A stretch of 64,000 bases of DNA. Origin: Norana najaformis (taxonomy: Eukaryota > Annelida > Clitellata > Crassiclitellata > Hormogastridae). Positions 23,357-34,972 of the stretch are shown here, in pieces. Made by a program: the position numbers and the translations under genes. The notes below the pieces were generated by a model. The model was given only the letters and a program-made list of their open reading frames with translations. It was not told where the DNA came from and made no database searches. Within the stretch, counting starts at the first letter, position 1. Every line of letters starts with the position of its first letter. The stretch spans positions 50,856,530 to 50,920,529 of the forward strand of contig OZ029914.1 in the NCBI GenBank assembly GCA_964023275.1, given 5' to 3'.

Positions 23357-26300
23357 TGTTAGAGTCGGCCCACATGGAAGACCCGAATGTAAGGAGTGAC
23401 TGAAGGATGAAAAAGAACAGAATGTTTGAATGGTCGCAGGATGCGGAAAGAGCTTTTGTGGAAAATGCTTTGGGCGATCTTGCAAGAGTGTTGGAAGTCT
23501 TTAAACAAGAACAATTCGTGAACTGTTTACCTTTGGAATTGCATAGATGGATAGTAGATAAGAAACCAAAGTTTCTATCCGAAGCTGCGAAATTGGCTGA
23601 TGAATATGCTGTTTTATATCAACCGTTTCGCGTAGATACAAATGGAGGTTCCAAGGTTGAGGAAAATCGTGGCCTTGTTGGTGGAAGGAATTCGTGGAGG
23701 CAGGATTCAAATTCGGGCTCTAGTACAGTGGGAAAGAAAAAGGAATATCCAAAAGGGTTCAGTTCGCCAGTTAGATGCGTATCCTGTAGAAGGATTGGCC
23801 ATACGGTTTCAAGTTGCTTTGCATTGACAGACAGACCAGGAATGGGAAGGGCAGATAATGAAAATACTGTTCCTAAATCTTGTGGGTTGGTGCAAACGAG
23901 GTCAACAGGGTCGGGTGAGACTTTGGTTGATAGCTGTAAGAACACGATAGATGAACGGTATTTACCTTTTTGTTCTGACTTAATGTTGCTGGATGGTAAT
24001 AACGCTAGGCGCAGAGTCGTGTGTTTGCGTGATTCTGGGTCACTTCAAAGTCTTGCTAGTCGGGAATTACTTAGACCTACGGAATATAAAGACACGGGTG
24101 ACATTATACTCATTCAGGGGGTGAGTGGTACGGTAATACAGGTGCCTTTGGTTGAACTGCAGGTAGAAGGTGATAAACTGCACGGGACAATCCTTTGTGG
24201 ATTAATTCACAAATTGCCAGCGGGTATTCATGTCCTTACTGGAAATGATTTGGTTGCGCAGGTTGTTCCACAGGGTGTGGCTGTTGTTACGCGGGCTCAG
24301 ACTATGGCTAGCGGTGACCTAGATGAGAAGCGAACAGGTGTGAATGGTGTGAAAACTGTTGCTTTTGAAAAATGGGATAAGGTGTTGCTCTTGTTGCCAT
24401 TTATTGGAAAACCTTTACAGGCGAAATGTTGTGGACCGTATGTGGTCTTGGAAAGGTTAGGCGAGGTCGACTACGTGGTTAGTACACCAGATAGGCGAAA
24501 AAGTCAGAGAATTTTGCATGTCAATTTGATGAAAAAGTACATTGAAAGATCGAATTCTTCTGATATTGATAACCTTGTGAATACTGTTTTGCCAGTACAG
24601 GTCACTTGCGATGGTGAAAACTTGGTTGTTGCAAAATGTCGCTTGGATGATGTCGTTGCATTTCATTTAGAATCAATGCAGACTAATGTTTTAATGAAGC
24701 TTTTGTCTGATTTTGAGTGTGTATTTAGTGACACTCCGGGAAAGACGACTTTGGTAGAGCATCACATCGAGTTGGTTCTGGGATCTCGACCGGTGAGGCA
24801 AACGGCATACCGTATGAGTCCGGATAAGCTGAAGAGGGTGAATGAGGAAATTGATGATCTCCTCAAAGCAGATATCATTGAGGAATCTGATAGCCCCTGG
24901 GCAGCCCCTATAATTATGGTGCCTAAGGCAGATGGTTGAAGCAGATTGTGTGCGAATTTCAGGAAATTGAATGCGATGACAGTACCTGATCCTTTTCCTA
25001 TGCCTCGAGTCGAGGATCTTATAGATAAAGTGAGGAATGCGAAGTATCTATCTAAACTTGAAATGACGAAAGGCTATTGGCAAATACCTTTAGATAAGGA
25101 TTATATTCCTTTAACTGGATTTGTAACTTCACATGGGCATTTTCAGTGGAAGTTTAATAAGCCGTCTGGTTTGCGAAATGTACCTGCTACTTTTTCACAG
25201 TTAATAACGAAGCTATTTTCTGGGTTGGAAAGTTTTTGTGATGCTTATCTATATGATACAATAATTTTCAGTAAAACCTGGTGGGATTATTTAATGCATG
25301 TACGAAAGGTGTTGGTTCTGATTAAGAAGTCTGGTTTGACTTTAAATGTAAAGAAATGTGTTTGCGAATGCGGAAATCGACTTCCTGGGTCACCATATCG
25401 GCCAAGAATTCAGAAGGTGGAGGTGTTTCTGAACTTCCCCAGGCCCAGAAATAAGAAACAAGTACAATCTTTGTTAGGTCTGGCGGGGTATTATCGTCGC
25501 TATTTGCCCCATTATTCGGAAATTACTTTGCCCTGACTGCTTTATTGAAAAAGAACAGAATGTTTGAATGGTCGCATAATGCAAAAAGAGCTTTTGTGGA
25601 ACTTAAATCGAGGTTGTGTCTCGTCCAATTCTAAAGCCACCTGATTTTAATAAACGGTTTTTGATGGCTGTTGACGCTTCTCCTTTTTGTATGGGAGCCT
25701 GTCTGTTTCAGATTACTGATGAGATGGAACATACGGTGTTACCTCAGTCGTAAACTCAAGGTGCATGAGATCAACTACTCGACGGTGGAGAAAGAGGCCC
25801 ACGCTTTGGTGGTGGCCGTGATAGCATTCAGCGTTTACTTTGGTTCGGCGCCTGTCACTGTATTTACGGATCATAGTCCGTTACAGTTTATCAATACAGT
25901 GGCTAATTCTAATCAAAAGTTTCTTCGCTGGAGTCTGGAATTGCAACAGTACTCCTTGAACATTGTACATCGACCTGGACGGTTTAACCTGTTGCCCGAC
26001 CTTTTGAGTCGGCCTTCTTTAAATTGACTGTGCAAGGAACTATTGTATAGTGGCTTTGTATTTTTCTATTGTTTTGCGTTGTTTGCATATTCAAGGTATA
26101 TTCTGTATAGTTAAGTTATTGTTTGTGTAATATAGTTTTTCTTACATTTTGGTTTATGTTGTGTGGGTTTTTAATATGGTATTTTCTTTGGTCGGAAACC
26201 CAAGGATTTCCTCTCTTCGTGGTGTTGGGGGTATGTTAGAGTCGGCCCACATAGAAGACCCGGATGTAAGGAGTGACTGAATGATGAGCCGTCTCTTTGG

Positions 26301-26648
26301 GGAGCGTAACCCCAGAATCCTTATAAAAGGGGAAGTCTCTTTCAGTTGACTGAGCTTGGCTAGTTAAGATAGGCCGAGTCCTACTTGGCTCTGTTTCTGT
26401 TAGTCCCCAAGACTCCTTTTTACGAGCTGATGTAAAGGTCCTCCGTCTGTTGGAGGAACCTGAGAGGTTTTTGTGTTCAAGTTGTTCGCTGATGTGAAGA
26501 CTTCGACTTGTGGCTTCAAAACAGCCGCCGACGTTCTGTCTGATGTCACGTATTTTTTTTATGTGCTATAACCTCTTGCAAGTGTAAATATACATTTTAT
26601 CTCAACCCAAGCTAGTTTATTTCCTTTCCCTAGGATTAGCAAGTAACA
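23357..26648 (+). mobile_element. Broken Gypsy LTR element, Gmr1-like domain order
   Basis: Fossil LTR retroelement. Matching repeats lie at its ends: TGTTAGAGTCGGCCCACAT at 23357, recognisable for about 50 bases, and again at 26234, where the LTR runs about 415 bases to GTAACA at 26648. Parts in order: gag-like region with a CCHC knuckle (CVSCRRIGHTVSSC, about 23776), aspartic protease (RDSGS, about 24030), an integrase-end GPY/F-like segment (CCGPYVVLERLG, about 24428), reverse transcriptase (about 24740-25500) and RNase H (about 25660-26010). It is broken, with several breaks and internal rearrangement. Age unknown, though the end repeats differ at only a few sites. Placing GPY/F before RT is the Copia-like order known from Gmr1-type Gypsy elements. 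Confidence 0.85.
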
Positions 26649-26805
26649 ATATGCATGTATGTATGTGTGTATGTATGTATGTATGTATGCATGTATGCAT
26701 GTATATACGTATGTATGCATGTATGCATGTATGTATGTGTGTATGTGTGTATGCGTGTGTGCGTGTGTGCGTGTATGCGTGTATGTGTGTATGTATGTAT
26801 GTATG
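26648..26805. repeat. (ATGT)n microsatellite, middle part
   Basis: ATGT, ATGC and GTGT tetranucleotide repeats directly following the 3' LTR. Confidence 0.9.
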
Positions 26806-27215
26806 TTGCTACATATGGCATGTAAGGTAGGACCTTATGGGTTATGCTGTTGTAAGTTGTACGCCTTCTGTACATTTTGGTGGGAAAGCCGACCGTGTAT
26901 GAAGGCTCAGACTTGGTAGTGGTGGTTGGTCCTATGTGACCAGTTTGTTGCCAATCTCTGATGTAGCTGTGTTTACTCTCCCTGCTTGGATGACCAATTT
27001 GGTTCTTCGGAACCGCTTAGTTTCTTTCTTAGCCGTTTTTCGTCACCGTCTGTTGGTGGAAGTTGAGTTTTATCTTCAGAAGGCTGTTCGTTGGTTTCGT
27101 CGCCGCTTGAGGGCGACTTCTTGTAACTACGTCAGTTCTATTCCGTTGGTAATAGCTTAGGAAATAAAATAGTTTTAACCTAGGCCTTGTATCTTATTCC
27201 ATATTCCAAAGCAAC
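26806..27215. mobile_element. Possible solo LTR or similar insertion in the microsatellite
   Basis: About 410 bases of complex sequence interrupt the (ATGT)n tract. It starts TGTTGCTACATATGG and ends near AAAGCAACTTGCAGCC, with AATAAAATAG near its 3' part, as in LTRs of Gypsy elements. No coding potential and no second copy in the window, so the call rests on position and structure only. Confidence 0.35.
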
Positions 27216-27299
27216 TTGCAGCCATGTATGTATATGTGTACGCATGTTGGTATGTGTATGTAGATGTGTGTATGTAGGTATTACAATGGCGCTACATAA

Positions 27300-29270
27300 G
27301 TTCCCAGATTAGATTAGATTACAAACTAATGGTCGAGGCATGGGAATTCCACCTGTTGAAAACCAGTAAATAAATGAAAATCAATGGGAGGGTTATCTTC
27401 ATCGTCATCATCATCGTCATCACCATAAGCATTAATAATGCGGACAAAGCGATTTTGTTCCAACAACATCTATTGAATTTAAACATAACTTGCTGGTTCT
27501 CAACACCCGTGTCAAAGACAGGTTAGGCCTATACACATTAGATAGCGGCTGATTAAAATCAGAACGTGAAAATAGTTTAATATAATCCCAACTACTTCAT
27601 TTTTACCTCGCTACTCTGGTCCAGTTCAGTGAAATCTATCTAACAACTTTTATGCTGGATGCATCGTCGTCTAAACTGGGGAAATGTGTCTTCCGAATTT
27701 CAAGGAACGAAAAGGTCGATTTTATTTGGAAACAAAGACTTTGAGGCAACATTTTTAAACGGCGAGTTGCTTTCGTTTATTGATGCACGGCAATAATATT
27801 TAAATTGAAAGTAGTCAAAAGCAACTAGATATAGGCAAAGTTTTAACTAATTAACTATTAATTATTTCGGAGCGTGGACAATATTTCCAGGATTAGCGAT
27901 AATTTACCAAAGTTTGGACTGTAATTTGCAAATACTAGGAAAACCCACACATCAGGGTTAAAATGTATTTCCTCATTGACGCATTTCAATATCATGACTC
28001 TATGAACTCAACCGATTCGCTATTTTGATGTTGAAGAAAGTATAGTTCTTTGCATACGTTTCATACCGTAAGATAATAATTTCTTTCATACTGTGGTCTG
28101 TGTAATTTTCTTTGATTCTCTTCGATTTCCGTCTATCTAACCAGACTCTAAATTATACTCAGACGTTCAGCGTATGAACGTCGGCAATTAAAAAATTAAG
28201 AAAGGCATCATGGATTAGCACACATGTGTATAACCGGACACAATTTATTACGGCTTAATGTAGGCTCATTCTAACCTGTATGCTTCTGTCAGATATTTAG
28301 CGCAATTACAATCGTCAGTCGACGCCGCTCAGCGACTATGGTTAAAACATTTAATCCAAGTCCTTAGGTGAAGAGGTTCATTCACACGACGCTCAAACGT
28401 GTGGAGTTATATTGCACGTTAAGAGTCGAATCAGACAACATGTGACGCTCCTGCAATAGCGTAATGGAGACGACCCTTGCGATTCTTGTCAATCCTATTT
28501 AAGGCAAAGGATTTCAAAATTATACTGTGAAAAATCTCTTCTGTAAAGATAAACTCGGTTGAAAGTTTAGCCATGGTTACGATTAAGGCCACTCCGTCCA
28601 GCACTGGGCTTTCTTCAACCTTAGTAGCCTTTCTATCAAAGGCGCGAAATAAGAGGAAATACTGAAAAATCTCTGAAAAACTCCTTTCTAAAGAGGATGA
28701 AAGTTAACAGAAATCAAAAATCTATTTGATATTTGGTAATATAACTCATAATATTCCTCTGAATCAACAGCCTTTTAGCAAACTTGTTAGTCAATTGGTT
28801 TTCTTACCTGAAGAAACGTTAGAAAGCGTCCCTTCGCAAGACTAGAACATCCCGTGTTATGAACAATAATTAAGCGGCTCTTTTCCGTGTATCAAAATGA
28901 TTGTCTCTTTACTTTCTGTAATAGTACTTTACCATAGTTTCATATGAAATCATGCTCTAAGCAAGCGTGCCCGCTACCTGTTATTTCCATTTTAACAGAA
29001 GCCTACGTGGCCGTGGTTTTCGGATATGTCGAAGCCAAGAAAACTGATGTCGATAGCACTTGATACCCATGGCTGCGTATTGGGGCTAGATTAATGGATT
29101 GTAATTCTCCTCCTCCTCCTCTTCTTTACAATGAGGAAAATTAATTGTCTCAGGCTACAATTAGCGTTGCGTTTTCATTTTTCATTTGGAAATTATTGGC
29201 TGGCGCAGATCCAAAAATTTAGGAGGTCTTCGCATAAACCCATCACACAAACTACACTAATTTCTGCATT
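27300..29270. repeat. Duplicated flank before copy D
   Basis: No gene seen. 27640-28990 aligns with 8400-9700 and 38900-40500 in the same order. 28980-29200 resembles 5930-6130. Confidence 0.55.
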
Positions 29271-29482
29271 GGCCTTTCACTCAAAACTGAAAACACTCAT
29301 CCTCACATATCCTATTATAACTCCTCTTCTTCTTCCTACCTCTCTTTCCGCTGCAATCACAAACATAAACCACCGTAGCCGCCACGCTGTTTCTCTGCCT
29401 GACTTTTGGATCTTGACTTGGAACAGAACCCCTATTGCCTATCGAATTGGTTTTGACTGAGCGCCTGTGAATAAGCTGGTCC
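29270..29482 (+). mobile_element. L2/CR1-type LINE 3' fragment
   Basis: Shares CTTTCACTCAAAACTGAAAA and TTTTGACTGAGCGCC with the 3' part of the LINE ending at 16926. 5'- and 3'-truncated. Confidence 0.75.
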
Positions 29483-29499
29483 CCTGATGTGACATACAG

Positions 29500-30425
29500 T
29501 CCTTGTATCGTTTTAACCCAATTCCTGGAAACGTTGGGTACCAGTTGGCAAATTGTATGAAAATATTACTAAGCTACCACTGAACAATATGAAAATCTCG
29601 GGCTTATTCTTTAAATATTGGCACTTATGTATGCTCCTCCAAACAATAGGCACGGCTGATGGCTGCATCACTTGTCCTAGGGTTTAGCTGCGGTGGCTGG
29701 ATAGCGGCCTAAAGCTTCCTCTAGTTCAATAATACGATCAGTCTTTGGTATGAATCATAACTACGTTGAAGAAGATGAGTTTTTATCATAAGTTGTCAGT
29801 ATAATGTCCATGAAAATTTGTAACTGACAAACCATGTAATAGTTATAGTAATTATATTATATTAAGAGGCAGTTCAATCTCTGTTTTTAAAGTTTATATT
29901 GTACAAAACCACTTTCAAGTCTGCAACACAAAACAATGATATAGCTTGAAAGGAGCTGGATAAAATTTAAAGGTTAAACTACTAAACATACCTCTATTCC
30001 TACTTTATCAACACAGGACTATATGCATGATATGAAAATAGATGACAACAGCGAACATTCTTTAAAACACTGAAGAATAAATAGATAAATATGAGCTTTA
30101 TCACATATAGGCAACTGTTCTCCAAACAGTTGTTCACCACCAAAACGTGAGCAGCTGGATCCCACTATCATACTTTGTATCAATTATGTAAAATTTAGAG
30201 CAATTAATTGTGTGGGACTCAGTGGGTAGCCGTGTGACCTCTACAGATATTATCACTCCCACACGTAACAACTCAATATTCACGGGCGTAGGCTACTTCA
30301 AGGTAATGAGTCTAGACCCCTCGATAATAAATGTGTCAGGTTATTCAAAACATTCGCAACTCGATAATAATCTTCAAGCTTAATTAAGAAAACTCATTGC
30401 ACATTAACTTTGATTGATTAAACTG
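29500..30425. repeat. Repeat block and 3' flank of copy D
   Basis: 29500-29870 matches 4300-4650 and 6560-6680. 29870-30400 matches 9980-10500 upstream of copy B's 3' end. No gene seen. Confidence 0.5.
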
Positions 30426-30429
30426 TAAC

Positions 30430-30730
30430 ATGTGCGACAAACTATATTGTAATTGTGATTGTAAAAGAATATTTGTAAAGCGCCACTTAGGAAACAGTGG
30501 CGCTCCCGACTTGAACAAACAAAAAGGATTTCAGGCGTTTGTGAGACTGGGTAGGAGAGAGACTAAGTAACTGAAGCCTCAGTTCAAGAGGAAGGCAGTT
30601 CCAACTGGAAGGGCCAACAAAGGCAAAGCTCCTGGACTGGGCAGTCGTAGTGCGAACGCGAGGGACTACCAAGAGACCACGGGTAGCTGAACGAAGGGAG
30701 GCATGGGCAGGCAACAAGGAAACTATCTAG
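30430..30730 (-). mobile_element. LINE 3' end, second family, with ATTGTAA-type tail
   Basis: Minus-strand frame reads SRSFAFVGPSSWNCLPLEL then KRLKSFLFVQ, the C-terminal end of a LINE ORF2. The 3' tail on the minus strand is ACAATCACAATTACAATATA. The same ending is seen at 45905 and, weaker, at 58990. Confidence 0.75.
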
Positions 30731-31107
30731 CGGCAATAGCCTGATCATCAATTGATGATGGCCAAATAGTGCAAATATGTGCTTTGTTTGAGTTGGCGTG
30801 AAATCTTAAAATGGAAAATGTGTGTCAGCATCGGAACATATAACAGTGCAACAATTATTAGTATTCTTCGCAGTTTTTCGCCGAGTGTGAAAAGTTTTGA
30901 TCTTGGCGACGCAAAACCGAGAGCCTATTTAGAATTTTTTATAAGATTTTAGAATCATCCAACTGGGAGAAAATTCTCATAACAAATTTGCACGCTATTT
31001 CAAAATGTTATTCGACTAGATAAAAACAATAGTAAGAAATGCAGTCACGCCTATTTTTGCCCACAGTGGATGAATCATTTCTGTTTTGTCACTATCGACG
31101 CATATTT

Positions 31108-34100
31108 TTAGTCTGAAACGTATTTCGCGCTCTGATGATTTTGAAGCTTTTGTTGAAGAAAGCAACGTATAATGTGCTCAAATGGAAGATTGCTTTTCAA
31201 TTTCATAAATTCAAGCATTATTTCTGAGCGTGAATGATTGCAGTCCATCAGGCATCTTAGTCTCAAATATCTCGTCAAGAAATGTCTTCCAAGAAAATAA
31301 TGGCATTTTATATTGTAAGCACGTGAAAGAGCTCTTACAAGTGAAGACTTCCGCGAGTAAATCTCTTGGGCAAAAAAATGCTGAAACGTCGACTCAGTTT
31401 CATCTTCAATTTTCAGCAATTCTTCATTTAGAGGTGACAAATAGCAAAAGAGTGTGTGGAATCCAAGCAAACTTTGTATGTCTCTGTCAAAATAACAGTG
31501 AAGCGGTGGAATCACCATTACATTTGCAAATGCAAGTTCCTTCAAGTTGTTCTCTAGACCTGGCTGATCGAAAATTCGTTCACACAAACTCAAAGCTTCA
31601 GGATATTTACGACACTTGTACAGATATGCAACACGATAGCAGTCAACTGTATTGCAATGAATGCCAAAATCCTTGCAGAGTGCATTGTAAAATGATGTCA
31701 TATTTTCTAAGGCATATTCCATGAGCGTTTGTATAAATCCGCCACATAGAAAACAACTTTCAGTCGGCGCTTCTAATTTATTAACTGGTTCGGTTCTACG
31801 ATATACGCAAACCCCACATGTCTTCTTTGGCATTTCATAAGATTTCCGTTTTGTAAGAGTCGTTAAAATTTCATCCAGCGGAAACTTTGGGGTTTGCCAA
31901 TCATCAGTTCTTCTTTCATTTGATGAAATTATTAAATATTGAGCAAATACCTCTGGTGAAAGACGCAGATCTAGAAGAAATCGTCTCTCACTGTATTGCA
32001 AATTATGTTGAATATGCCTGAAAAGCAGGTAAAATCCAATGATTCTTACAATGTCATCAATATAGAACAAACAGCCAGCATTCAGAGTTTCGATATCTTT
32101 CTTGTCGTCCTCAGGTGTTGGATTTGTGATCACTTTTGTGCAAAGTTCTATGGCAGTTTGGTATTCTGATGCCGAAATATGGAGAGCCGACAAGTAGGTC
32201 AAAGTCGCACTTGCGATGGTGTTTGAGTAAGAATCCTTAAATTCTAAAGCTGTCCTAAGAAGTCGCTTTGACAGTTGAGACACAAGTTTAAATTCTAGAT
32301 GACCATTTGATCCGGTTAAATTGTCCATCAGATCTTGAGCTAATAGGAAATATAACAGGCTACCTTCAACAACTGTTTTACCTGGTATTGGAAACTTATG
32401 GTGCTTCGATCTTACATATTTTGGTTTATGTGAAACCTGCATGGCTAAATCAACAAGCCATAGGCTGTAAAATGACATTATTGAACAATCTAAAGAATGG
32501 ACAGCAAGCAACGTAAGCATCATCGAATCAAAGATTCCAAAATACGGTTCAATGTCTCTTAGTGGCGAAATAATACTCAGAACGAAGGTACCAAAATTAA
32601 AGAATCCGTATCCGAAAAATCCATCCTTTACTGAATTATTTGCATATTGAATGTCCGAACTCAATTTTTTTGAAATACAATTGTCTATAGATTTAGGTTT
32701 ATCTGCTTCCCGGTCTTCCAATGTGCACGAGATCAACTCATTCATAGTTTTTGGACCCTTCCAATTGTCCCTGGTATTGAACACTTTATAATAACTTGGC
32801 TGCATATATTGCATTGCAAACCAGGATCTTAAATTCTTAGAATCGCAAAATTCGATCAATATCTCGGCAGTATCTTCAACATTCTTTCGTTTCATGTGTT
32901 CATGAAACAGATTTGCTCCTGGTATAAAATAATTAGGACAGTTTGTCTTTTTTAGCCATTTTGTCAGTTTCTTTAATAATTTACAGCATATTTTAACAAC
33001 AGACGTAGAATTCCACCATTCCGGTGACATCTCTTCACAACTCCATAACATCAACGTCTTTAAATGGTAAGTGCAGAGAACTTCATCCTCCTTTGGACAA
33101 TCCTTTTTGATCAATTCTCTCTTGGCGAAGAATCTGAGCATATGATAGACAATCTGCTGAATTGAAGTCCAACTCTGAAGTAAAATTACTTCCGCAACTG
33201 AAAATGACAGCCTGCATTGGTGAACATCAGCTCTGCAAGCTGGGTGTTTAGCATACACAACATGACAACCATTCTGTACCACTTCGCGGATCGTGGCAGT
33301 CGTTGGCCATCCGTAATTTCTTTGTCGAAAAGGCCAATTTCTAGCTTGTTTTGGCCACTGAGGGCAACTCATGCCAGGAACAATATCTTGTGAAAGGCTA
33401 AAATTGCCTGATATACAGATCTTTTCCGCTGGACCAGCCATGGATATTTCTATTTCTACAGAGGTGTACGGTTCAACACTCTTATCGATGGCTGCTGGAT
33501 CTGGTTTAAAAATTTCCCGGACGTTAGCAGGCGCAAATTCGAAGATCTTGAGTTCCCAGTTGTATATCATTTGTCCCAAACGTCGAAGTCGTATAAAAGC
33601 CGGATAATCATGGTATGGCTCAATCACGAAGCAATAAATTTTGTCAAAGATATCACGGACATCATATGGCATAACTGGAATTATTTCATCTGTTAAGACG
33701 AGGTTATTCGGTGTGAACTGTAAGACATCAATGTCGCCGATGCATGAATGTAGCGGCTGAATAAAGAACTCAGCAGTGCTACCACATACAATTGAACGAG
33801 AAGCGTAACGGCGGTGATAACAAACATGTTGGTCTCGAAAATTGTCAGTGTCAGACTTTGGAATTACTCGACATGTACGGACGATGAAATCCGACATCAA
33901 CTCTTCCCCTGATCTGCCAAAATCAGAATTAAAATCGGAACCATCAACATTAGGGTCATCACCATGGGGTCCGTTGCGATATTGATCTTGAATGTATTTA
34001 CCAGCAGCCGTCGTTGGGAATCTTAGTAGATCGCCACAAGATTCTCTGCTCTGCAGGTCCATAGAATTCTCAAGACAGCCCTGAATTTCGATTTGATGGT

Positions 34101-34464
34101 TTACACAGCTGATGCAATTCTCCTTGACCAAGGTTTCATTCGACATCATTTCATCTGTTTTGAGATTTGCCCCCGATGTCTGATGTGATGACATCTGTGT
34201 TTTCCTTTTCTTGAGAATCTTTTCCGAGTTTTCAGCGATTCTGAGGCATTCGCCCGTACGTTTGTTCCCATTAAAGAGAAAGCTCTGTTCCAATGAACTA
34301 CAAATGCTGTGCCCTTTTAAGTTATCTGTAAGACATTTTTCACACTCTTCCACCAGCTTCGGCAAAACGTATTTTCTGGCTGCGTACATCAAAGGCAGTG
34401 CTGTATCACTCGTGACAGTTACGCTTTCGTAGTAGATGAATCTGAAATGCGATTTCCCACACAT
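31108..34464 (-). CDS. BTB/BACK-Mab-21 nucleotidyltransferase fusion, copy D
   Basis: 1,118-residue open frame. It reads through a splice acceptor at 34441 (TTTCAG|A-TTC-ATC) that matches exon 2 of the BTB-BACK-PHR genes; the upstream in-frame ATG gives MCGKSHF. Residues 8-45 are the end of BTB (FIYYESVTVTSD, MYAARKYVLPKLVEEC); 50-155 are a worn BACK ending at RFPTTAAG. An acidic linker leads to the nucleotidyltransferase (about 185-365) with G228-S229 and D244/D246. The C-lobe (366-530) carries NWPFRQRNYGWP, RLSFSVAE, CTYHLKTLMLWSCEE and PEWWNS. Residues 560-1118 form a helical, partly TPR-like region ending in YFLGRHFLTRYLRLR and NLPFEHIIRCFLQQKL. Known Mab-21/cGLR proteins sense nucleic acids or act in development; a role here is inferred only. 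Exon 1 is missing or broken (see 42822-43390). Confidence 0.85.
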   Translation of the reverse strand: MCGKSHFRFIYYESVTVTSDTALPLMYAARKYVLPKLVEECEKCLTDNLKGHSICSSLEQSFLFNGNKRTGECLRIAENSEKILKKRKTQMSSHQTSGANLKTDEMMSNETLVKENCISCVNHQIEIQGCLENSMDLQSRESCGDLLRFPTTAAGKYIQDQYRNGPHGDDPNVDGSDFNSDFGRSGEELMSDFIVRTCRVIPKSDTDNFRDQHVCYHRRYASRSIVCGSTAEFFIQPLHSCIGDIDVLQFTPNNLVLTDEIIPVMPYDVRDIFDKIYCFVIEPYHDYPAFIRLRRLGQMIYNWELKIFEFAPANVREIFKPDPAAIDKSVEPYTSVEIEISMAGPAEKICISGNFSLSQDIVPGMSCPQWPKQARNWPFRQRNYGWPTTATIREVVQNGCHVVYAKHPACRADVHQCRLSFSVAEVILLQSWTSIQQIVYHMLRFFAKRELIKKDCPKEDEVLCTYHLKTLMLWSCEEMSPEWWNSTSVVKICCKLLKKLTKWLKKTNCPNYFIPGANLFHEHMKRKNVEDTAEILIEFCDSKNLRSWFAMQYMQPSYYKVFNTRDNWKGPKTMNELISCTLEDREADKPKSIDNCISKKLSSDIQYANNSVKDGFFGYGFFNFGTFVLSIISPLRDIEPYFGIFDSMMLTLLAVHSLDCSIMSFYSLWLVDLAMQVSHKPKYVRSKHHKFPIPGKTVVEGSLLYFLLAQDLMDNLTGSNGHLEFKLVSQLSKRLLRTALEFKDSYSNTIASATLTYLSALHISASEYQTAIELCTKVITNPTPEDDKKDIETLNAGCLFYIDDIVRIIGFYLLFRHIQHNLQYSERRFLLDLRLSPEVFAQYLIISSNERRTDDWQTPKFPLDEILTTLTKRKSYEMPKKTCGVCVYRRTEPVNKLEAPTESCFLCGGFIQTLMEYALENMTSFYNALCKDFGIHCNTVDCYRVAYLYKCRKYPEALSLCERIFDQPGLENNLKELAFANVMVIPPLHCYFDRDIQSLLGFHTLFCYLSPLNEELLKIEDETESTFQHFFAQEIYSRKSSLVRALSRAYNIKCHYFLGRHFLTRYLRLRCLMDCNHSRSEIMLEFMKLKSNLPFEHIIRCFLQQKLQNHQSAKYVSD

Positions 34465-34469
34465 TTAAA

Positions 34470-34858
34470 CTGAACTGATAATTTTATTATCGATCAGCTT
34501 CCTCAGGTCATCAACGGTCCCAACCTACCAAAACCGGACGTGTGCTTTCCGTGCTTTTTCGGACGTTGGGCCACACTTAGGGAATTCACTAACACCAGTC
34601 TTGACGGAGCCTCTCCTTTCTTTTGTTTTATTGCGCAACAATTGAAGACTTGTCTTTTTTTGCAAAACCCGCGCTTTTGTGTGAACTTTTAAATTAGCAT
34701 GATACAAGTATCTTAATTATAATTATTATTGTTAGTAGTATTTACATATGGCTTTATTGTTGCGACTATTATTTATTTTGTACTTATAATTTCATTATTT
34801 TATTATTATTATTATTGCGATGAATATTGCCTTTATTATTATCATCATTATTGTTATA
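34470..34858. repeat. 5' flank of copy D and (ATT)n microsatellite
   Basis: 34480-34720 matches the flanks upstream of copies A and B. 34720-34858 is ATT/TTA-rich low-complexity DNA. No gene. Confidence 0.6.
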
Positions 34859-34972
34859 ACATTCTGCCAGCGTTTAATCGATGGACGGCGAGGACTTCCG
34901 GTGCGGATCCGGAGGACGTCCGCCCGCACCGGAGGACCTCGTGGTCCATCGAAGAAACGCCGGCAGAATGTT
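34859..34972. repeat. Long imperfect inverted repeat (hairpin)
   Basis: Left arm begins ACATTCTGCCAGCGTTT and right arm ends AAACGCCGGCAGAATGT. Inner parts CGATGGAC/GTCCATCG, CGAGG/CCTCG and CCGGTGCGG/CCGCACCGG also pair. Arms of about 52 bases surround a short centre, with few mismatches. GC-rich, unlike its AT-rich surroundings. Confidence 0.85.

Noticed and set aside
23140-23485. Long ORFs of His/Thr/Tyr or Cys/Met/Tyr repeats on both strands
   Set aside because: They are translations of the (ATGT)n microsatellite; no codon preference or conserved domain.
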